From Streptomyces ortus (GTDB taxonomy: Bacteria > Actinomycetota > Actinomycetes > Streptomycetales > Streptomycetaceae), in the NCBI RefSeq assembly GCF_026341275.1, contig NZ_JAIFZO010000002.1:4680118-4744117 (forward strand): DNA of 64,000 nt. The letters are read 5' to 3'. Position 1 is the first letter of the stretch. Each line of letters begins with the position of its first letter. Below are positions 49,789 to 59,579 of this stretch, piece by piece. The notes beneath the pieces are model-generated. The model searched no databases and had not been told where the DNA came from. It saw nothing but the letters and a program-made list of their open reading frames with translations. Made by a program: the position numbers and the translations under genes.

Positions 49789-52632
49789 TTGTCCCCGACC
49801 AGCGAGACCGCACACGGCGGCCGCCGACTCGTCATCGTCGAGTCGCCTGCCAAGGCGAAGACGATCAAGGGCTATCTCGGCCCCGGATACGTCGTCGAAG
49901 CGAGTGTCGGGCACATCCGCGACCTCCCCAACGGCGCCGCGGAGGTGCCCGAGAAGTACACCGGCGAGGTGCGTCGGCTCGGCGTGGACGTCGAGAACGA
50001 CTTCGCGCCGATCTACGTGGTCAACGCTGACAAGAGGGCGCAGGTAAAGAAGCTCAAGGACCTGCTGAAGGATTCCGACGAGCTCTTCCTCGCGACCGAT
50101 GAGGACCGCGAGGGCGAGGCCATCGCGTGGCACCTCCTCGAGGTCCTGAAGCCCAAGGTCCCCGTCCACCGGATGGTCTTCCACGAGATCACCAAGGACG
50201 CGATCCGCAGCGCCGTCGCCAACCCGCGCGAGCTCAACCAGCGCATGGTCGACGCCCAGGAGACCCGCCGTATCCTCGACCGCCTCTACGGCTACGAGGT
50301 CTCGCCGGTCCTGTGGAAGAAGGTCATGCCGCGGCTGTCGGCCGGCCGCGTCCAGTCGGTCGCGACCCGCCTCGTCGTCGAGCGGGAGCGCGAGCGCATC
50401 GCCTTCCGCTCCGCCGAGTACTGGGACCTGACCGGCACCTTCGGCACCGGCCGCGCCGGCGACCGCACCGACCCGTCGAACCTGGTCGCCCGGCTGACCG
50501 CCGTCGACGGCAAGCGTGTCGCCCAGGGCCGCGACTTCGACTCGCTCGGGCAGATCAAGGGCGCGAACACCCTTCACCTGGACGAGGCCAACGCCCGCGC
50601 GCTGGCCGCCGCCCTGGAGAACACGGACTTCTCCGTACGGTCCGTCGAGTCGAAGCCGTACCGACGCTCGCCGTACGCACCGTTCCGTACGACCACGCTC
50701 CAGCAGGAGGCGAGCCGCAAGCTCGGCTTCGGCGCGAAGTCCACGATGCAGGTGGCGCAGAAGCTGTACGAGAACGGCTTCATCACCTACATGCGTACGG
50801 ACTCCACGACCCTCTCGGACACCGCGATCAGCGCGGCCCGCGCTCAGGTCACGCAGCTCTACGGCGCGAGCTACCTGCCGGACAAGCCGCGTACGTACGC
50901 CGGGAAGGTGAAGAACGCGCAGGAGGCGCACGAGGCGATCCGCCCCTCGGGCGACCGCTTCCGCACCCCCGCCGAGACGGGGCTGACCGGCGACCAGTTC
51001 CGGCTGTACGAGCTGATCTGGAAGCGGACCGTCGCCTCGCAGATGAAGGACGCGGTCGGCAACTCCGTCACCGTCAAGATCGCGGGCAGGGCCTCCGACG
51101 GCCGGGACGCCGAGTTCAGCGCGTCCGGCAAGACGATCACCTTCCACGGCTTCCTGAAGGCGTACGTCGAGGGCGCGGACGATCCGAACGCCGAGCTGGA
51201 CGACCGTGAGCGCCGCCTCCCGCAGGTCGAGGAGGGCGACCCGCTGTCCGCCGAGGAGATCTCGGTCGACGGCCACGCGACCAAGCCCCCGGCCCGCTAC
51301 ACCGAGGCCAGCCTGGTCAAGGAGCTCGAAGAGCGGGAGATCGGCCGCCCGTCGACGTACGCGTCGATCATCGGCACGATCCTCGACCGCGGCTACGTGT
51401 TCAAGAAGGGGACGGCCCTCGTGCCCTCCTTCCTGTCCTTCGCCGTGGTCAACCTCCTGGAGAAGCACTTCGGGCGGCTCGTCGACTACGACTTCACGGC
51501 CAAGATGGAGGACGACCTCGACCGCATCTCGCGGGGCGAGGCCCAGTCCGTCCCGTGGCTCAGGCGCTTCTACTTCGGCGAGGGCGACGCGACCGGCGCC
51601 GCGGAGGCGGGCAACGGCGACGGGGACCACCTCGGCGGCCTCAAGGAGCTCGTCACCGACCTCGGCGCCATCGACGCCCGCGAGGTGTCGTCGTACCGGG
51701 TGGACGGCAGCGACATCATGCTGCGCGTCGGCCGCTACGGCCCGTACGTGGAGCGCGGTGAGAAGGACTCCGAGAACCACCAGCGCGCCGACGTGCCCGA
51801 GGACCTGGCGCCCGACGAGCTGAACGTCGAGCTCGCCGAGGAACTGCTCGCCAAGCCCAGCGGTGACTTCGAGCTGGGCTCCGACCCCGAGTCCGGTCAC
51901 CAGATCATCGCCCGTGACGGCCGCTACGGCCCGTACGTCACCGAGGTGCTGCCCGAGGGCACCCCGAAGACCGGCAAGAACGCCGTGAAGCCGCGTACGG
52001 CCTCGCTCTTCAAGTCGATGTCCCTGGACACGGTGACCCTCGCGGACGCGCTCAAGCTGATGTCGCTGCCGCGCGTCGTCGGCAAGGACGCCGAGGGCGT
52101 GGAGATCACCGCGCAGAACGGCCGCTACGGCCCGTACCTGAAGAAGGGCACCGACTCCCGCTCCCTCACGAGCGAGGACCAGCTCTTCACGATCACTCTC
52201 GAGGAGGCTCTCGCGATCTACGCGCAGCCCAAGCAGCGTGGCCGCGCCGCCGCCAAGCCGCCGCTGAAGGAACTGGGCGCCGACCCGGTCAGCGGTCAGC
52301 CCGTCGTCGTCAAGGACGGCCGCTTCGGCGCGTACGTCACCGACGGCGAGACCAACGCGACCCTGCGGTCCGGCGACAGCGTCGAGGAGCTCACCCCGGA
52401 GCGCGGCTTCGAACTGCTCGCGGAGAAGCGGGCGAAGGGGCCGGCGAAGAAGACCGCCAAGAAGACGGCGAAGAAGGCACCCGCCAAGAAGGCGCCGGCG
52501 AAGAAAACGGCGACAAAGAAGACGGCTGCCACGAAGACGGCGGCAAAGAAGACCACCACCGCCACGAAGACGGCAGCCAAGAAGACCACCGCGAAGAAGG
52601 CCACGGCCGCCAAGGCGACGGCCGAGGACTGA
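49789..52632 (+). CDS. topA: DNA topoisomerase I
   Basis: The 947-residue type IA topoisomerase has a Toprim domain at the start (RLVIVESPAKAKTIKGYLG and LATDEDREGEAIAWHLLE), the catalytic Tyr at about residue 334 in FITYMRTDSTTLSDTA, and C-terminal repeats of the form GRYGPYV or GRFGAYV in place of zinc fingers. The last ~65 residues are a Lys/Ala tail (AKKTAKKAPAKKAPAKKTA), a feature of Streptomyces TopA that aids processivity. It relaxes negative supercoils. The TTG start at 49789 is required by the conserved N-terminus; GGAGAG lies upstream. Confidence 0.96.
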   Translation: MSPTSETAHGGRRLVIVESPAKAKTIKGYLGPGYVVEASVGHIRDLPNGAAEVPEKYTGEVRRLGVDVENDFAPIYVVNADKRAQVKKLKDLLKDSDELFLATDEDREGEAIAWHLLEVLKPKVPVHRMVFHEITKDAIRSAVANPRELNQRMVDAQETRRILDRLYGYEVSPVLWKKVMPRLSAGRVQSVATRLVVERERERIAFRSAEYWDLTGTFGTGRAGDRTDPSNLVARLTAVDGKRVAQGRDFDSLGQIKGANTLHLDEANARALAAALENTDFSVRSVESKPYRRSPYAPFRTTTLQQEASRKLGFGAKSTMQVAQKLYENGFITYMRTDSTTLSDTAISAARAQVTQLYGASYLPDKPRTYAGKVKNAQEAHEAIRPSGDRFRTPAETGLTGDQFRLYELIWKRTVASQMKDAVGNSVTVKIAGRASDGRDAEFSASGKTITFHGFLKAYVEGADDPNAELDDRERRLPQVEEGDPLSAEEISVDGHATKPPARYTEASLVKELEEREIGRPSTYASIIGTILDRGYVFKKGTALVPSFLSFAVVNLLEKHFGRLVDYDFTAKMEDDLDRISRGEAQSVPWLRRFYFGEGDATGAAEAGNGDGDHLGGLKELVTDLGAIDAREVSSYRVDGSDIMLRVGRYGPYVERGEKDSENHQRADVPEDLAPDELNVELAEELLAKPSGDFELGSDPESGHQIIARDGRYGPYVTEVLPEGTPKTGKNAVKPRTASLFKSMSLDTVTLADALKLMSLPRVVGKDAEGVEITAQNGRYGPYLKKGTDSRSLTSEDQLFTITLEEALAIYAQPKQRGRAAAKPPLKELGADPVSGQPVVVKDGRFGAYVTDGETNATLRSGDSVEELTPERGFELLAEKRAKGPAKKTAKKTAKKAPAKKAPAKKTATKKTAATKTAAKKTTTATKTAAKKTTAKKATAAKATAED

Positions 52633-52815
52633 GCAGGCTGAGGACTGAGCAGGCTGAGGACCGATCAGGCCTAGGACCGGGCCGTTCTTCACAGAGGCCG
52701 CACAAAGGGCTGAGCCGCTCTCCGTCCTAGGTCGACGACCGGTCCGACGACGGTCCGCAGACGATCGACAGGTGGACCGGAGGCGGACTCGATCTTTCAC
52801 CTTCGGTTCCCAGAA

Positions 52816-52852
52816 CGAACGCCCTCACACCAGTTGGTGTCGAGGGCGTTCG
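52816..52852 (+). terminator. topA terminator
   Basis: A nested stem, CGAACGCCCTC (52816-52826) with its complement 52842-52852 and ACACCA/TGGTGT inside, lies about 185 bases after topA and just before the next gene. Confidence 0.65.
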
Positions 52853-52903
52853 CATGTTCGGGGCCCTCTTCGGGGACCGGGTGCGTCCGGATAGGCTGGC
52901 AGG

Positions 52904-55900
52904 ATGACGCGAGCCGAGCAGCCAACGGCCCCCCCTTCGGCCCCCGACGACTCCCTGGTCGCAGACTCACGGGAGCGAGCCGTGCGGGCGCTGTTGCGTG
53001 TACCGCAACTGAGGCGGCTGTGGAGCGCCCAACTGGTGAGCGGCGTCGGCGACGCCCTCGCCCTGCTGGTGCTGGTCCTGCTCGCCCTGCAGGCGGCGGT
53101 GTCCGACGGCTCCTTCGGGGGCGGTTACCGCGGCGTGGCCCTCGCCGTATCGGCGGTCTTCGGAGCGCGCATCCTCGCGACGCTGCTCTTCGGAGCGGTG
53201 CTCCTGGGCCCGCTCACCTCGCTCACCGCCCAGGACGGCCCGCTCGACCGGCGCTGGACCATGGTCGGCGCGGACGGCGTACGGGCCGCACTGCTGATCA
53301 TCGCGCCCCTGTGGATCGACTGGACCCCCGAGAACGCGCTGGCCGTGCTCCTCGTGACGGCGTTCGTCATCGGGGTCGCCGAACGCTTCTGGACGGTGTG
53401 CCGCGAGAGCGCGGCGCCCGCGCTGCTGCCCGCGCCGCCCCTGGAGGGCGCGACGGTACGACCGCTGCCGGACCACATGGACGCCCTGCGGCGCCTCGCC
53501 CTGCGTACGGGATTCGTCGCGGCGCCCCTCGCGGCGGCGGTGCTCGTCGTCGCCGGGCTCCTCAACAACCTGCTGGGCGCCGGACTCGCGTGGTTCGACC
53601 AGCACCAGGCGGCGCTCGCCTCGTACGTCGCCGCGGGCCTGTTCGCCGCTTCCCTGTCGGTGCTCACCTTCCTCGAACTGCCCGACGTACGCACCCCGCG
53701 CGCGCGCTCGCCGCTCGAAGGGCTGCGCCGTCCCAGGACGGGTTCGGGCATCGACAAGGGCCGTACGGGGGCCATCCCGCTCCTGGTGCTCGCCTGCGCG
53801 GCCGTCGCCGGAGCCGTCGCGGCGGCCGTCGCCGTGGCCGTGCTGCACGCCAAGGACCTGGGCGGCGGCCCGGTGACGTTCGGGCTGCTGGTCCTCGCGG
53901 TGACCGGCGGGGTCGTGGTCGGCATCCGTACGGCGCCCAAGCTGCTGCCGTCCCTGTCGCGCCGCCGACTGCTCGCCCTCGCGATCGCCTTCACGGGCAT
54001 CGCGCTGCTCGCCGCCGGACTCGTCCCCGACGTCACCACCGTGCTCCTGATCACCGGCCTCGCGGGCGTCGGCGCGGGCGTCGCCGCCAACACCGGCCAC
54101 GCCCTGCTCGACCAGGAGGCCGAGGACTACCGCCGCGCGCGTACGACGGAACACCTGCACGCGGTCGCACGGGTCTTCGTGGCCGTGGGCGTCCTGGTGG
54201 CGCCGCTGGTGGCGGCAGCCATCGGCCCGCACCGCCTGGAGAACGGCAAGTTCGTGTTCGCGCACGGCGGCGCCGCGTTCACGCTGATGCTGGTCGGCGC
54301 GCTGCTCCTGCCGGTCGCCGCACTGGTCCTCGCCAAGGCCGACGACCGCTCCGGAGTACCCCTGCGGCACGACCTGCGGGACGCGCTGCGCGGCGGGGAC
54401 GACCCGGTGCAGGCACCCACCGACGCCGGGTTCTTCATCGCCCTGGAGGGCGGCGACGGGGCCGGCAAGTCCACCCAGGCCGAGGCCCTCGCGGAGTGGA
54501 TCCGCGCCAAGGGCCACGAGGTCGTGCTCACGCGCGAGCCGGGCGCCACCCCCGTGGGCAAGCGGCTGCGCTCGATCCTGCTCGACGTCTCGTCCGCCGG
54601 GCTCTCGCACCGCGCGGAGGCACTGCTGTACGCCGCCGACCGCGCGGAGCACGTGGACACCGTGGTGCGGCCCGCGCTGGAACGGGGCGCGGTCGTGATC
54701 TCGGACCGGTACATCGACTCCTCGGTGGCCTACCAGGGCGCGGGGCGCGATCTGTCCCCCACCGAGGTCTCCCGCATCAACCGCTGGGCCACCGGCGGGC
54801 TCGTACCGCATCTGACGGTGCTGCTGGACGTGGCGCCGGAGACCGCGCGCGAGCGGTTCACCGAGGCGCCGGACCGACTGGAGTCGGAGCCCGCCGAGTT
54901 CCACGCGCGCGTGCGGTCCGGTTTCCTGACGCTGGCCGCCGCCGACCCCGGCCGCTACCTGGTCGTCGACGCCGGGCAGGAGCCCGAGTCCGTCACGACC
55001 GTGATCAGGCACCGGCTCGACGTGGTGCTGCCGCTCTCCGAGGCCGAGATCAAGGCCAAGGAGGAGGCACGCAAGGCCGCCGAGGAAGAGGCGCGCCGCA
55101 AGGCCGAGGAAGAGGCCGCCCGCAAGGCCGAGGAGGAGCGGCTGGAGCGTGAGCGCCAGGAACAGCTCGCCCGGCTGCGCGCGGAGGAGGAAGAGCGCAA
55201 GCGGCTCGAACTGGAAGAGGCCCAGCGCCGCGAGGCCGAGCGGCAGGCCGAGGAGGCCCGGCAGCGCGCCGAGGCCGCACGCGTGCGTGCCGAGCAGGAG
55301 AAGGCACGGCAGCTCGCCGAGGAGAAGGCCCGAGCGGCCGAGGAGGAGCGCCGGCGCAAGCAGGCCGAGGAGGAGGCGCGGCTGCGGGCCGAGGCCGAGG
55401 AGCGGCGCCTGGAGAAGCAGCGCAAGGCCGAGGAGGCGCTGGTCCGGGCCGAGGAGGCGCGGCGGGCGGCGGAGGCCGCGGCGGCGGTGGTGGCGGCGAC
55501 CACTGCGTCGGCGGCGGCTGCGGCGTCGGCCGCTTCGACTGCTTCGGCACGGGAGGCTGCTGAGGCTGCGCCTTCTGCTCGTACCGCGCCTACCGCGCCT
55601 ACCGCGCCTACCGCGCCTGCGAGGCCTTCCGGACGTGCTGATTCCGGTCGGGCGGCGGGTGGCTCGGGTGCCGGGAGCTCGTACAGCGAGAGCCCGGCGG
55701 ACGAAAGCCCGGCGGACGAGAGTCCGGACAACGAGAGCACCGTACAGACGCCTCTGGTGGCGCCCACGAACGCCTCCGGTGGTCCGGCGGACGAGACGGC
55801 CGTGCTGCCGCAGGTACCGCAGCCCCCGCAGGGAGCCGTCGACGAGACCGCGGTGCTGCCGCCGGTCCGGCCGGAGCCCGCCGCGGACGAGACGGCGGTC

Positions 55901-56161
55901 CTTCCTCAGGTACGGGACGAGCGTGGCGGTGGGCCCGAGGACCGGGTGCCGCCCGGGTACGGGGCCGGGAGCGGCGGGGTTTCGGACGGTGGCACGCGCG
56001 AGCTGCCCCAGGTCGACGCCGAGGGCAGGCCGCGGCGGCGCCCCCGGTCGGACTGGGCGGAGGAGACCCCGCTGGACGATCTGCCGACGCTGGCCGACGA
56101 ACTGCTCGGCCCGCGTGACGACGACGAGCGGGACGAGGGGAACAGGCGCCGGCGGCGCTGA
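52904..56161 (+). CDS. tmk: MFS-like membrane domain fused to thymidylate kinase and a coiled coil
   Basis: The 1085-residue fusion has an MFS-like region of ~10-12 helices (residues 30-490), then a complete dTMP kinase with P-loop FIALEGGDGAGKSTQAEALA (about 512) and VVISDRYIDSSVAYQGAGR. After that comes a ~150-residue Glu/Lys/Arg/Ala coiled coil (KAKEEARKAAEEEARRKAEE) and a ~200-residue Ala/Pro/acidic disordered tail with repeats such as DETAVLPQV. dTMP kinase makes dTDP for DNA synthesis. The MFS-Tmk fusion is known in Streptomyces; the length of the tail is unusual. It may tether nucleotide synthesis to the membrane; this is inference. Confidence 0.9.
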   Translation: MTRAEQPTAPPSAPDDSLVADSRERAVRALLRVPQLRRLWSAQLVSGVGDALALLVLVLLALQAAVSDGSFGGGYRGVALAVSAVFGARILATLLFGAVLLGPLTSLTAQDGPLDRRWTMVGADGVRAALLIIAPLWIDWTPENALAVLLVTAFVIGVAERFWTVCRESAAPALLPAPPLEGATVRPLPDHMDALRRLALRTGFVAAPLAAAVLVVAGLLNNLLGAGLAWFDQHQAALASYVAAGLFAASLSVLTFLELPDVRTPRARSPLEGLRRPRTGSGIDKGRTGAIPLLVLACAAVAGAVAAAVAVAVLHAKDLGGGPVTFGLLVLAVTGGVVVGIRTAPKLLPSLSRRRLLALAIAFTGIALLAAGLVPDVTTVLLITGLAGVGAGVAANTGHALLDQEAEDYRRARTTEHLHAVARVFVAVGVLVAPLVAAAIGPHRLENGKFVFAHGGAAFTLMLVGALLLPVAALVLAKADDRSGVPLRHDLRDALRGGDDPVQAPTDAGFFIALEGGDGAGKSTQAEALAEWIRAKGHEVVLTREPGATPVGKRLRSILLDVSSAGLSHRAEALLYAADRAEHVDTVVRPALERGAVVISDRYIDSSVAYQGAGRDLSPTEVSRINRWATGGLVPHLTVLLDVAPETARERFTEAPDRLESEPAEFHARVRSGFLTLAAADPGRYLVVDAGQEPESVTTVIRHRLDVVLPLSEAEIKAKEEARKAAEEEARRKAEEEAARKAEEERLERERQEQLARLRAEEEERKRLELEEAQRREAERQAEEARQRAEAARVRAEQEKARQLAEEKARAAEEERRRKQAEEEARLRAEAEERRLEKQRKAEEALVRAEEARRAAEAAAAVVAATTASAAAAASAASTASAREAAEAAPSARTAPTAPTAPTAPARPSGRADSGRAAGGSGAGSSYSESPADESPADESPDNESTVQTPLVAPTNASGGPADETAVLPQVPQPPQGAVDETAVLPPVRPEPAADETAVLPQVRDERGGGPEDRVPPGYGAGSGGVSDGGTRELPQVDAEGRPRRRPRSDWAEETPLDDLPTLADELLGPRDDDERDEGNRRRRR

Positions 56162-56184
56162 CGGCCCTCCTCGGCGGCGGGACC

Positions 56185-56286
56185 GTGCCGGTGTCAGTGT
56201 CAGTGTCAGTGCCGGTGCCGGTGCCGGTGCCGGTGTCAGTGCCGGTGCCGGTGCCGGTGCCGGTGCCGGTGTCAGTGTCAGTGCCG
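56185..56286 (+). repeat. Two-variant 6-bp minisatellite (17 units)
   Basis: Seventeen uninterrupted hexamers alternate between GTGCCG (P) and GTGTCA (S) in the order P SSS PPPP S PPPPP SS P. The array lies between tmk and holB. It starts 24 bases after the tmk stop, within ~290 bases of holB. It reads as alternating Val-Pro/Val-Ser in one frame, but no gene is supported. It should be length-polymorphic between strains. Confidence 0.9.
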
Positions 56287-56347
56287 GTGGCGGCGTCGGG
56301 CCTCGTTGTCAGTGCCCTCCCGCACAATGGGACGCAGCAGGCACAGA

Positions 56348-56375
56348 TGCGACAGCGAGCGTGATCGCTGTCGCA
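56348..56375. promoter_or_regulatory. 10-bp inverted repeat upstream of holB
   Basis: Perfect arms TGCGACAGCG (56348-56357) and CGCTGTCGCA (56366-56375) are separated by 8 bases. It lies between two hexamer repeat tracts, about 100 bases before the holB start. It could be an operator, or a hairpin ending the tmk transcript. Confidence 0.45.
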
Positions 56376-56393
56376 TGTGGCGGCTGTCAGCAT

Positions 56394-56435
56394 GGCTGCG
56401 GCTGCGGCTGCGGCTGCGGGTGTGGGTGTGGGTGT
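56394..56435 (+). repeat. Second hexamer tract (GGCTGC x4, GGGTGT x3)
   Basis: Seven 6-bp units directly precede holB (start 56473). Together with the tract at 56185-56286 they make the tmk-holB spacer almost wholly repetitive. Confidence 0.8.
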
Positions 56436-56472
56436 GGCAACGACGGCAGGTTCGACGAAAGGGCGGCGCCCC

Positions 56473-57678
56473 ATGACCGTATGGGACGACCTGGTGGGCC
56501 AGGAGAAGGTGAGCGGGCAGCTTGAGGCCGCCGCGCGGGACGCCGACGCCCTGGTCACCGCGGTCGCCGCCGACGCCCCGCTGCCCGAGGCCTCGAAGAT
56601 GACGCACGCGTGGCTCTTCACGGGGCCGCCGGGTTCGGGCCGTTCCACCACGGCGCGTGCCTTCGCGGCGGCCCTGCAGTGCACCAGCCCCGACCGCGCC
56701 CTCGGCGGGATCCCCGGCTGCGGATTCTGCGACGGCTGCCACACGAGCCTGATCGGTACGCACGCGGACGTGCAGATCATCCGTACCGACCTCCTCTCCA
56801 TCGGCGTGAAGGAGACCCGCGACCTGGTCCGCCGCGCCCAGCTCTCCCCGGCGGTCGGCCGCTGGCAGGTCATCGTCATGGAGGACGCCGACCGCCTCAC
56901 CGAGGGCGCGGGCAACGTGCTGCTGAAGGCCGTCGAAGAGCCCGCCCCCCGTACGGTCTGGCTCCTGTGCGCGCCCTCCCTGGAGGACGTGCTGCCCACG
57001 ATCCGCTCCCGGTGCCGCCACCTCACGCTCCGGACGCCCTCGGTGGCCGCGGTCGCCGACGTCCTCGTACGCCGCGACGGCATCGAGCCCGACATCGCCG
57101 CCGTCGTGGCCCGCGCCACCCAGGGTCACATCGGGCGCGCCCGGCGCCTCGCCACGGACGAGCGGGCCCGCGCGCGCCGGGCCGCCGTCCTGAAGCTGCC
57201 GCTGCGCGTCGACGACGTGGGCGCCTGCCTCAAAGCGGCGCAGGAGCTGATCGACGCGGCTTCCGAGGACGCCAAGCAGGTCGCCGAGGAGACCGACGTC
57301 AAGGAGACCGAGGACATGAAGGCGGCCCTCGGCGCGGGACAGGGCGGCCGGATGCCGCGTGGCACCGCGGGGGTGATGAAGGAGCTGGAGGACAAGCAGA
57401 AGCGCCGCAAGACGCGTACGCAGCGCGACAGCCTGGACCTGGCGTTGATCGACCTCACGGCTTTCTACCGCGATGTGCTCGCCCTGCAGTTCGGTACGGA
57501 TCTCGCCCTCGCCAACACGGAGATGCGGGACGCGCTCGACCGGCTGGCCCGGGGGTCGTCGCCCGAGGCCACCCTGCGCCGCATAGAGGCGATCGCCGCC
57601 TGCCGGGAGGCCCTGGACCGGAACGTGGCGCCGCTGCTCGCGGTGGAGGCCATGACGATGGCGCTGCGGGCGGGGTGA
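56473..57678 (+). CDS. holB: DNA polymerase III subunit delta' (clamp loader)
   Basis: The 401-residue AAA+ protein has MTVWDDLVGQEKV at the start, a P-loop altered to GPPGSGRSTT (Lys replaced by Arg, as expected for the non-hydrolysing delta' subunit), a zinc knuckle (QCTSPD, CGFCDGCH), and the sensor region SRCRHLTL. It works in the clamp loader that places the beta clamp on DNA. The ATG at 56473 fits the conserved N-terminus; AAAGGGCGG lies upstream. A charged insertion (residues 275-320) is usual in actinobacteria. Confidence 0.93.
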   Translation: MTVWDDLVGQEKVSGQLEAAARDADALVTAVAADAPLPEASKMTHAWLFTGPPGSGRSTTARAFAAALQCTSPDRALGGIPGCGFCDGCHTSLIGTHADVQIIRTDLLSIGVKETRDLVRRAQLSPAVGRWQVIVMEDADRLTEGAGNVLLKAVEEPAPRTVWLLCAPSLEDVLPTIRSRCRHLTLRTPSVAAVADVLVRRDGIEPDIAAVVARATQGHIGRARRLATDERARARRAAVLKLPLRVDDVGACLKAAQELIDAASEDAKQVAEETDVKETEDMKAALGAGQGGRMPRGTAGVMKELEDKQKRRKTRTQRDSLDLALIDLTAFYRDVLALQFGTDLALANTEMRDALDRLARGSSPEATLRRIEAIAACREALDRNVAPLLAVEAMTMALRAG

Positions 57679-57915
57679 CGCGGACCCGCACAAGGTGACG
57701 GGCCCCTTGAAGGGGGCCGCGTCGGGCGGACATCGGCGGTGGGCGGAAGGATGGGCGGAAGGACCACGGGGCCGGTGCGGCAGCACGGCGGGCGGACCTC
57801 GATGGTTGGCGTGGTGGGTCGGCGCAGGTACAACGGGGAGGAGACGGCATCACTCGTACGAGGCATGCGCGCGACTCTGAGCAATCAATTCGTCGCACAG
57901 GGTTACGCTCGGTCG

Positions 57916-59517
57916 ATGCACATCAGGCGCCGGCCCAGGTCATCCCGGGCCCCTCGTTCCCTCCGCGCGTACGGCACTCTGTTCGCCGTCGCCGGATTCC
58001 TCGTCTCCGCCTGCTCCGCGGGGAGTTCGACGACCGCCGCGAGCCCGGCCGGCTCGGTGGCGCTCCACGCGCTGCCCGAGGCCACCCCCTCCGCGCTGGC
58101 CCCGTACTACGCCCAGCGCCCGAACTGGCGGGCCTGCGGTGTCGCCGGCTTCGAGTGCGCCACCTTGAAGGCCCCGCTCGACTACGCCGAGCCGACCAAG
58201 GGCGACATCCGGCTGGCCGTGGCCCGCAAGAAGGCCACGGGGCCGGGCAAGCGGATCGGCTCGCTGCTGGTCAACCCGGGAGGGCCGGGCGGATCGGCGG
58301 TCGACTACCTCCAGTCGTACGCGGGGATCGGCTACCCGGCGAAGGTGCGCGCCCGCTACGACATGGTGGCGGTGGACCCGCGGGGCGTCGCCCGCAGCGA
58401 ACCCGTCGAATGCCTCACGGGCAAGCGGATGGACGCGTACACGCAGACGGACACAACCCCCGACGACGCGCGCGAGACCGGTGAGCTGGTCGACGCCTAC
58501 AAGGAGTTCGCGGCGGCCTGCGGACAGCGCTCTGCGAACCTGCTGCGCCATGTGTCCACGGTCGAGGCGGCCCGTGACATGGATCTCGTACGGGCCGCGC
58601 TGGGCGACGAGAAGCTGCATTACGTGGGCGCCTCGTACGGCACGTTCCTCGGGGCGACCTATGCGGGCCTGTATCCGGAGCGCGTCGGCAGGCTGGTCCT
58701 GGACGGCGCGATGGACCCGTCCCTGCCGGCGCGACAGCTGAACCGGGACCAGACGGCCGGCTTCGAGACGGCCTTCCGGTCCTTCGCCAAGGACTGCGTG
58801 GGCGAGTCCGACTGCCCGCTGGGCGGAAAGGGCACGTCACCGGAGCAGGTCGGCAAGAACCTGAAGGCCTTCTTCAAGCAGCTGGACTCCGCACCCCTCG
58901 ACGCGGGCGACGCGGACGGCCGCAAACTGGGCGAGGCGCTGGCCACGACCGGGGTCATCGCCGCGATGTACGACGAGGGGGCCTGGCCGCAACTGCGCGA
59001 GGCCCTCACCACGGCCATGAAGGACAAGGACGGCGCGGGCCTGCTCGTCCTGTCCGACAGCTACTACGAGCGGGAGGCGGACGGTACGTACGCGAACCTG
59101 ATGTCCGCCAACGCGGCGGTCAACTGCCTCGACCTGCCCGCCGCCTTCGACTCCCCCGAGGAGGTCGAGAAGGGCGTCCCCGACTTCGAGAAGGCCTCCC
59201 CGGTCTTCGGCGAGGGCCTCGCCTGGGCCTCGCTGAACTGCGCGTACTGGCCGGTGCGGCCGACCGGCGAGCCCCACCGCATCGAGGCGAAGGGCGCGGC
59301 GCCCATCGTCGTCGTCGGCACGGTCCGCGACCCCGCGACGCCGTACCCCTGGGCGCAGGCCCTCGCCACCCAGCTCTCCTCCGGGGCGCTCCTGACCTAC
59401 GACGGCGACGGCCACACGGCGTACGGGCGCGGCAGCGCCTGCATCGACGCCGCGATCAATCAGTACCTGCTCGAAGGCACCCCGCCGCAGAAGGGAAAGC
59501 GCTGCTCGGCGGCCTGA
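57916..59517 (+). CDS. Tripeptidyl-aminopeptidase-like lipoprotein (alpha/beta hydrolase)
   Basis: The 533-residue secreted hydrolase has a basic n-region and a hydrophobic segment ending VSAC (lipobox, residue ~34). The catalytic Ser is in GASYGTFLG (about 240), Asp in VGTVRDPATPY (about 472) and His in GDGHTAYGRG (about 498). The C-terminal part matches the TAP-like domain. It belongs to the SlpD/SlpE/Tap family of streptomycete cell-surface proteases that release tripeptides from proteins. ATG 57916 has no ribosome site; TACGCT stands six bases before it, suggesting a leaderless mRNA. Confidence 0.92.
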   Translation: MHIRRRPRSSRAPRSLRAYGTLFAVAGFLVSACSAGSSTTAASPAGSVALHALPEATPSALAPYYAQRPNWRACGVAGFECATLKAPLDYAEPTKGDIRLAVARKKATGPGKRIGSLLVNPGGPGGSAVDYLQSYAGIGYPAKVRARYDMVAVDPRGVARSEPVECLTGKRMDAYTQTDTTPDDARETGELVDAYKEFAAACGQRSANLLRHVSTVEAARDMDLVRAALGDEKLHYVGASYGTFLGATYAGLYPERVGRLVLDGAMDPSLPARQLNRDQTAGFETAFRSFAKDCVGESDCPLGGKGTSPEQVGKNLKAFFKQLDSAPLDAGDADGRKLGEALATTGVIAAMYDEGAWPQLREALTTAMKDKDGAGLLVLSDSYYEREADGTYANLMSANAAVNCLDLPAAFDSPEEVEKGVPDFEKASPVFGEGLAWASLNCAYWPVRPTGEPHRIEAKGAAPIVVVGTVRDPATPYPWAQALATQLSSGALLTYDGDGHTAYGRGSACIDAAINQYLLEGTPPQKGKRCSAA

Positions 59518-59527
59518 TCACCGACCC

Positions 59528-59567
59528 TCCGGGGGTGCCTCCAGGGGCAGTACGGAGCACCCCCGGA
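59528..59567 (+). terminator. Terminator after the peptidase gene
   Basis: An 11-bp perfect stem (TCCGGGGGTGC at 59528-59538 with 59557-59567) encloses an 18-base loop. Confidence 0.7.
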
Positions 59568-59579
59568 AACTGTGTAGAC

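Noticed and set aside
49717..52800. A 1027-codon minus-strand frame opposite topA
   Set aside because: It is a codon-bias shadow of topA. It has no ribosome site or recognisable motif.
56185..56286. The hexamer array considered as coding (Val-Pro/Val-Ser repeats)
   Set aside because: The frames through it lack starts with ribosome sites and family domains, and holB has a clear conserved start downstream.
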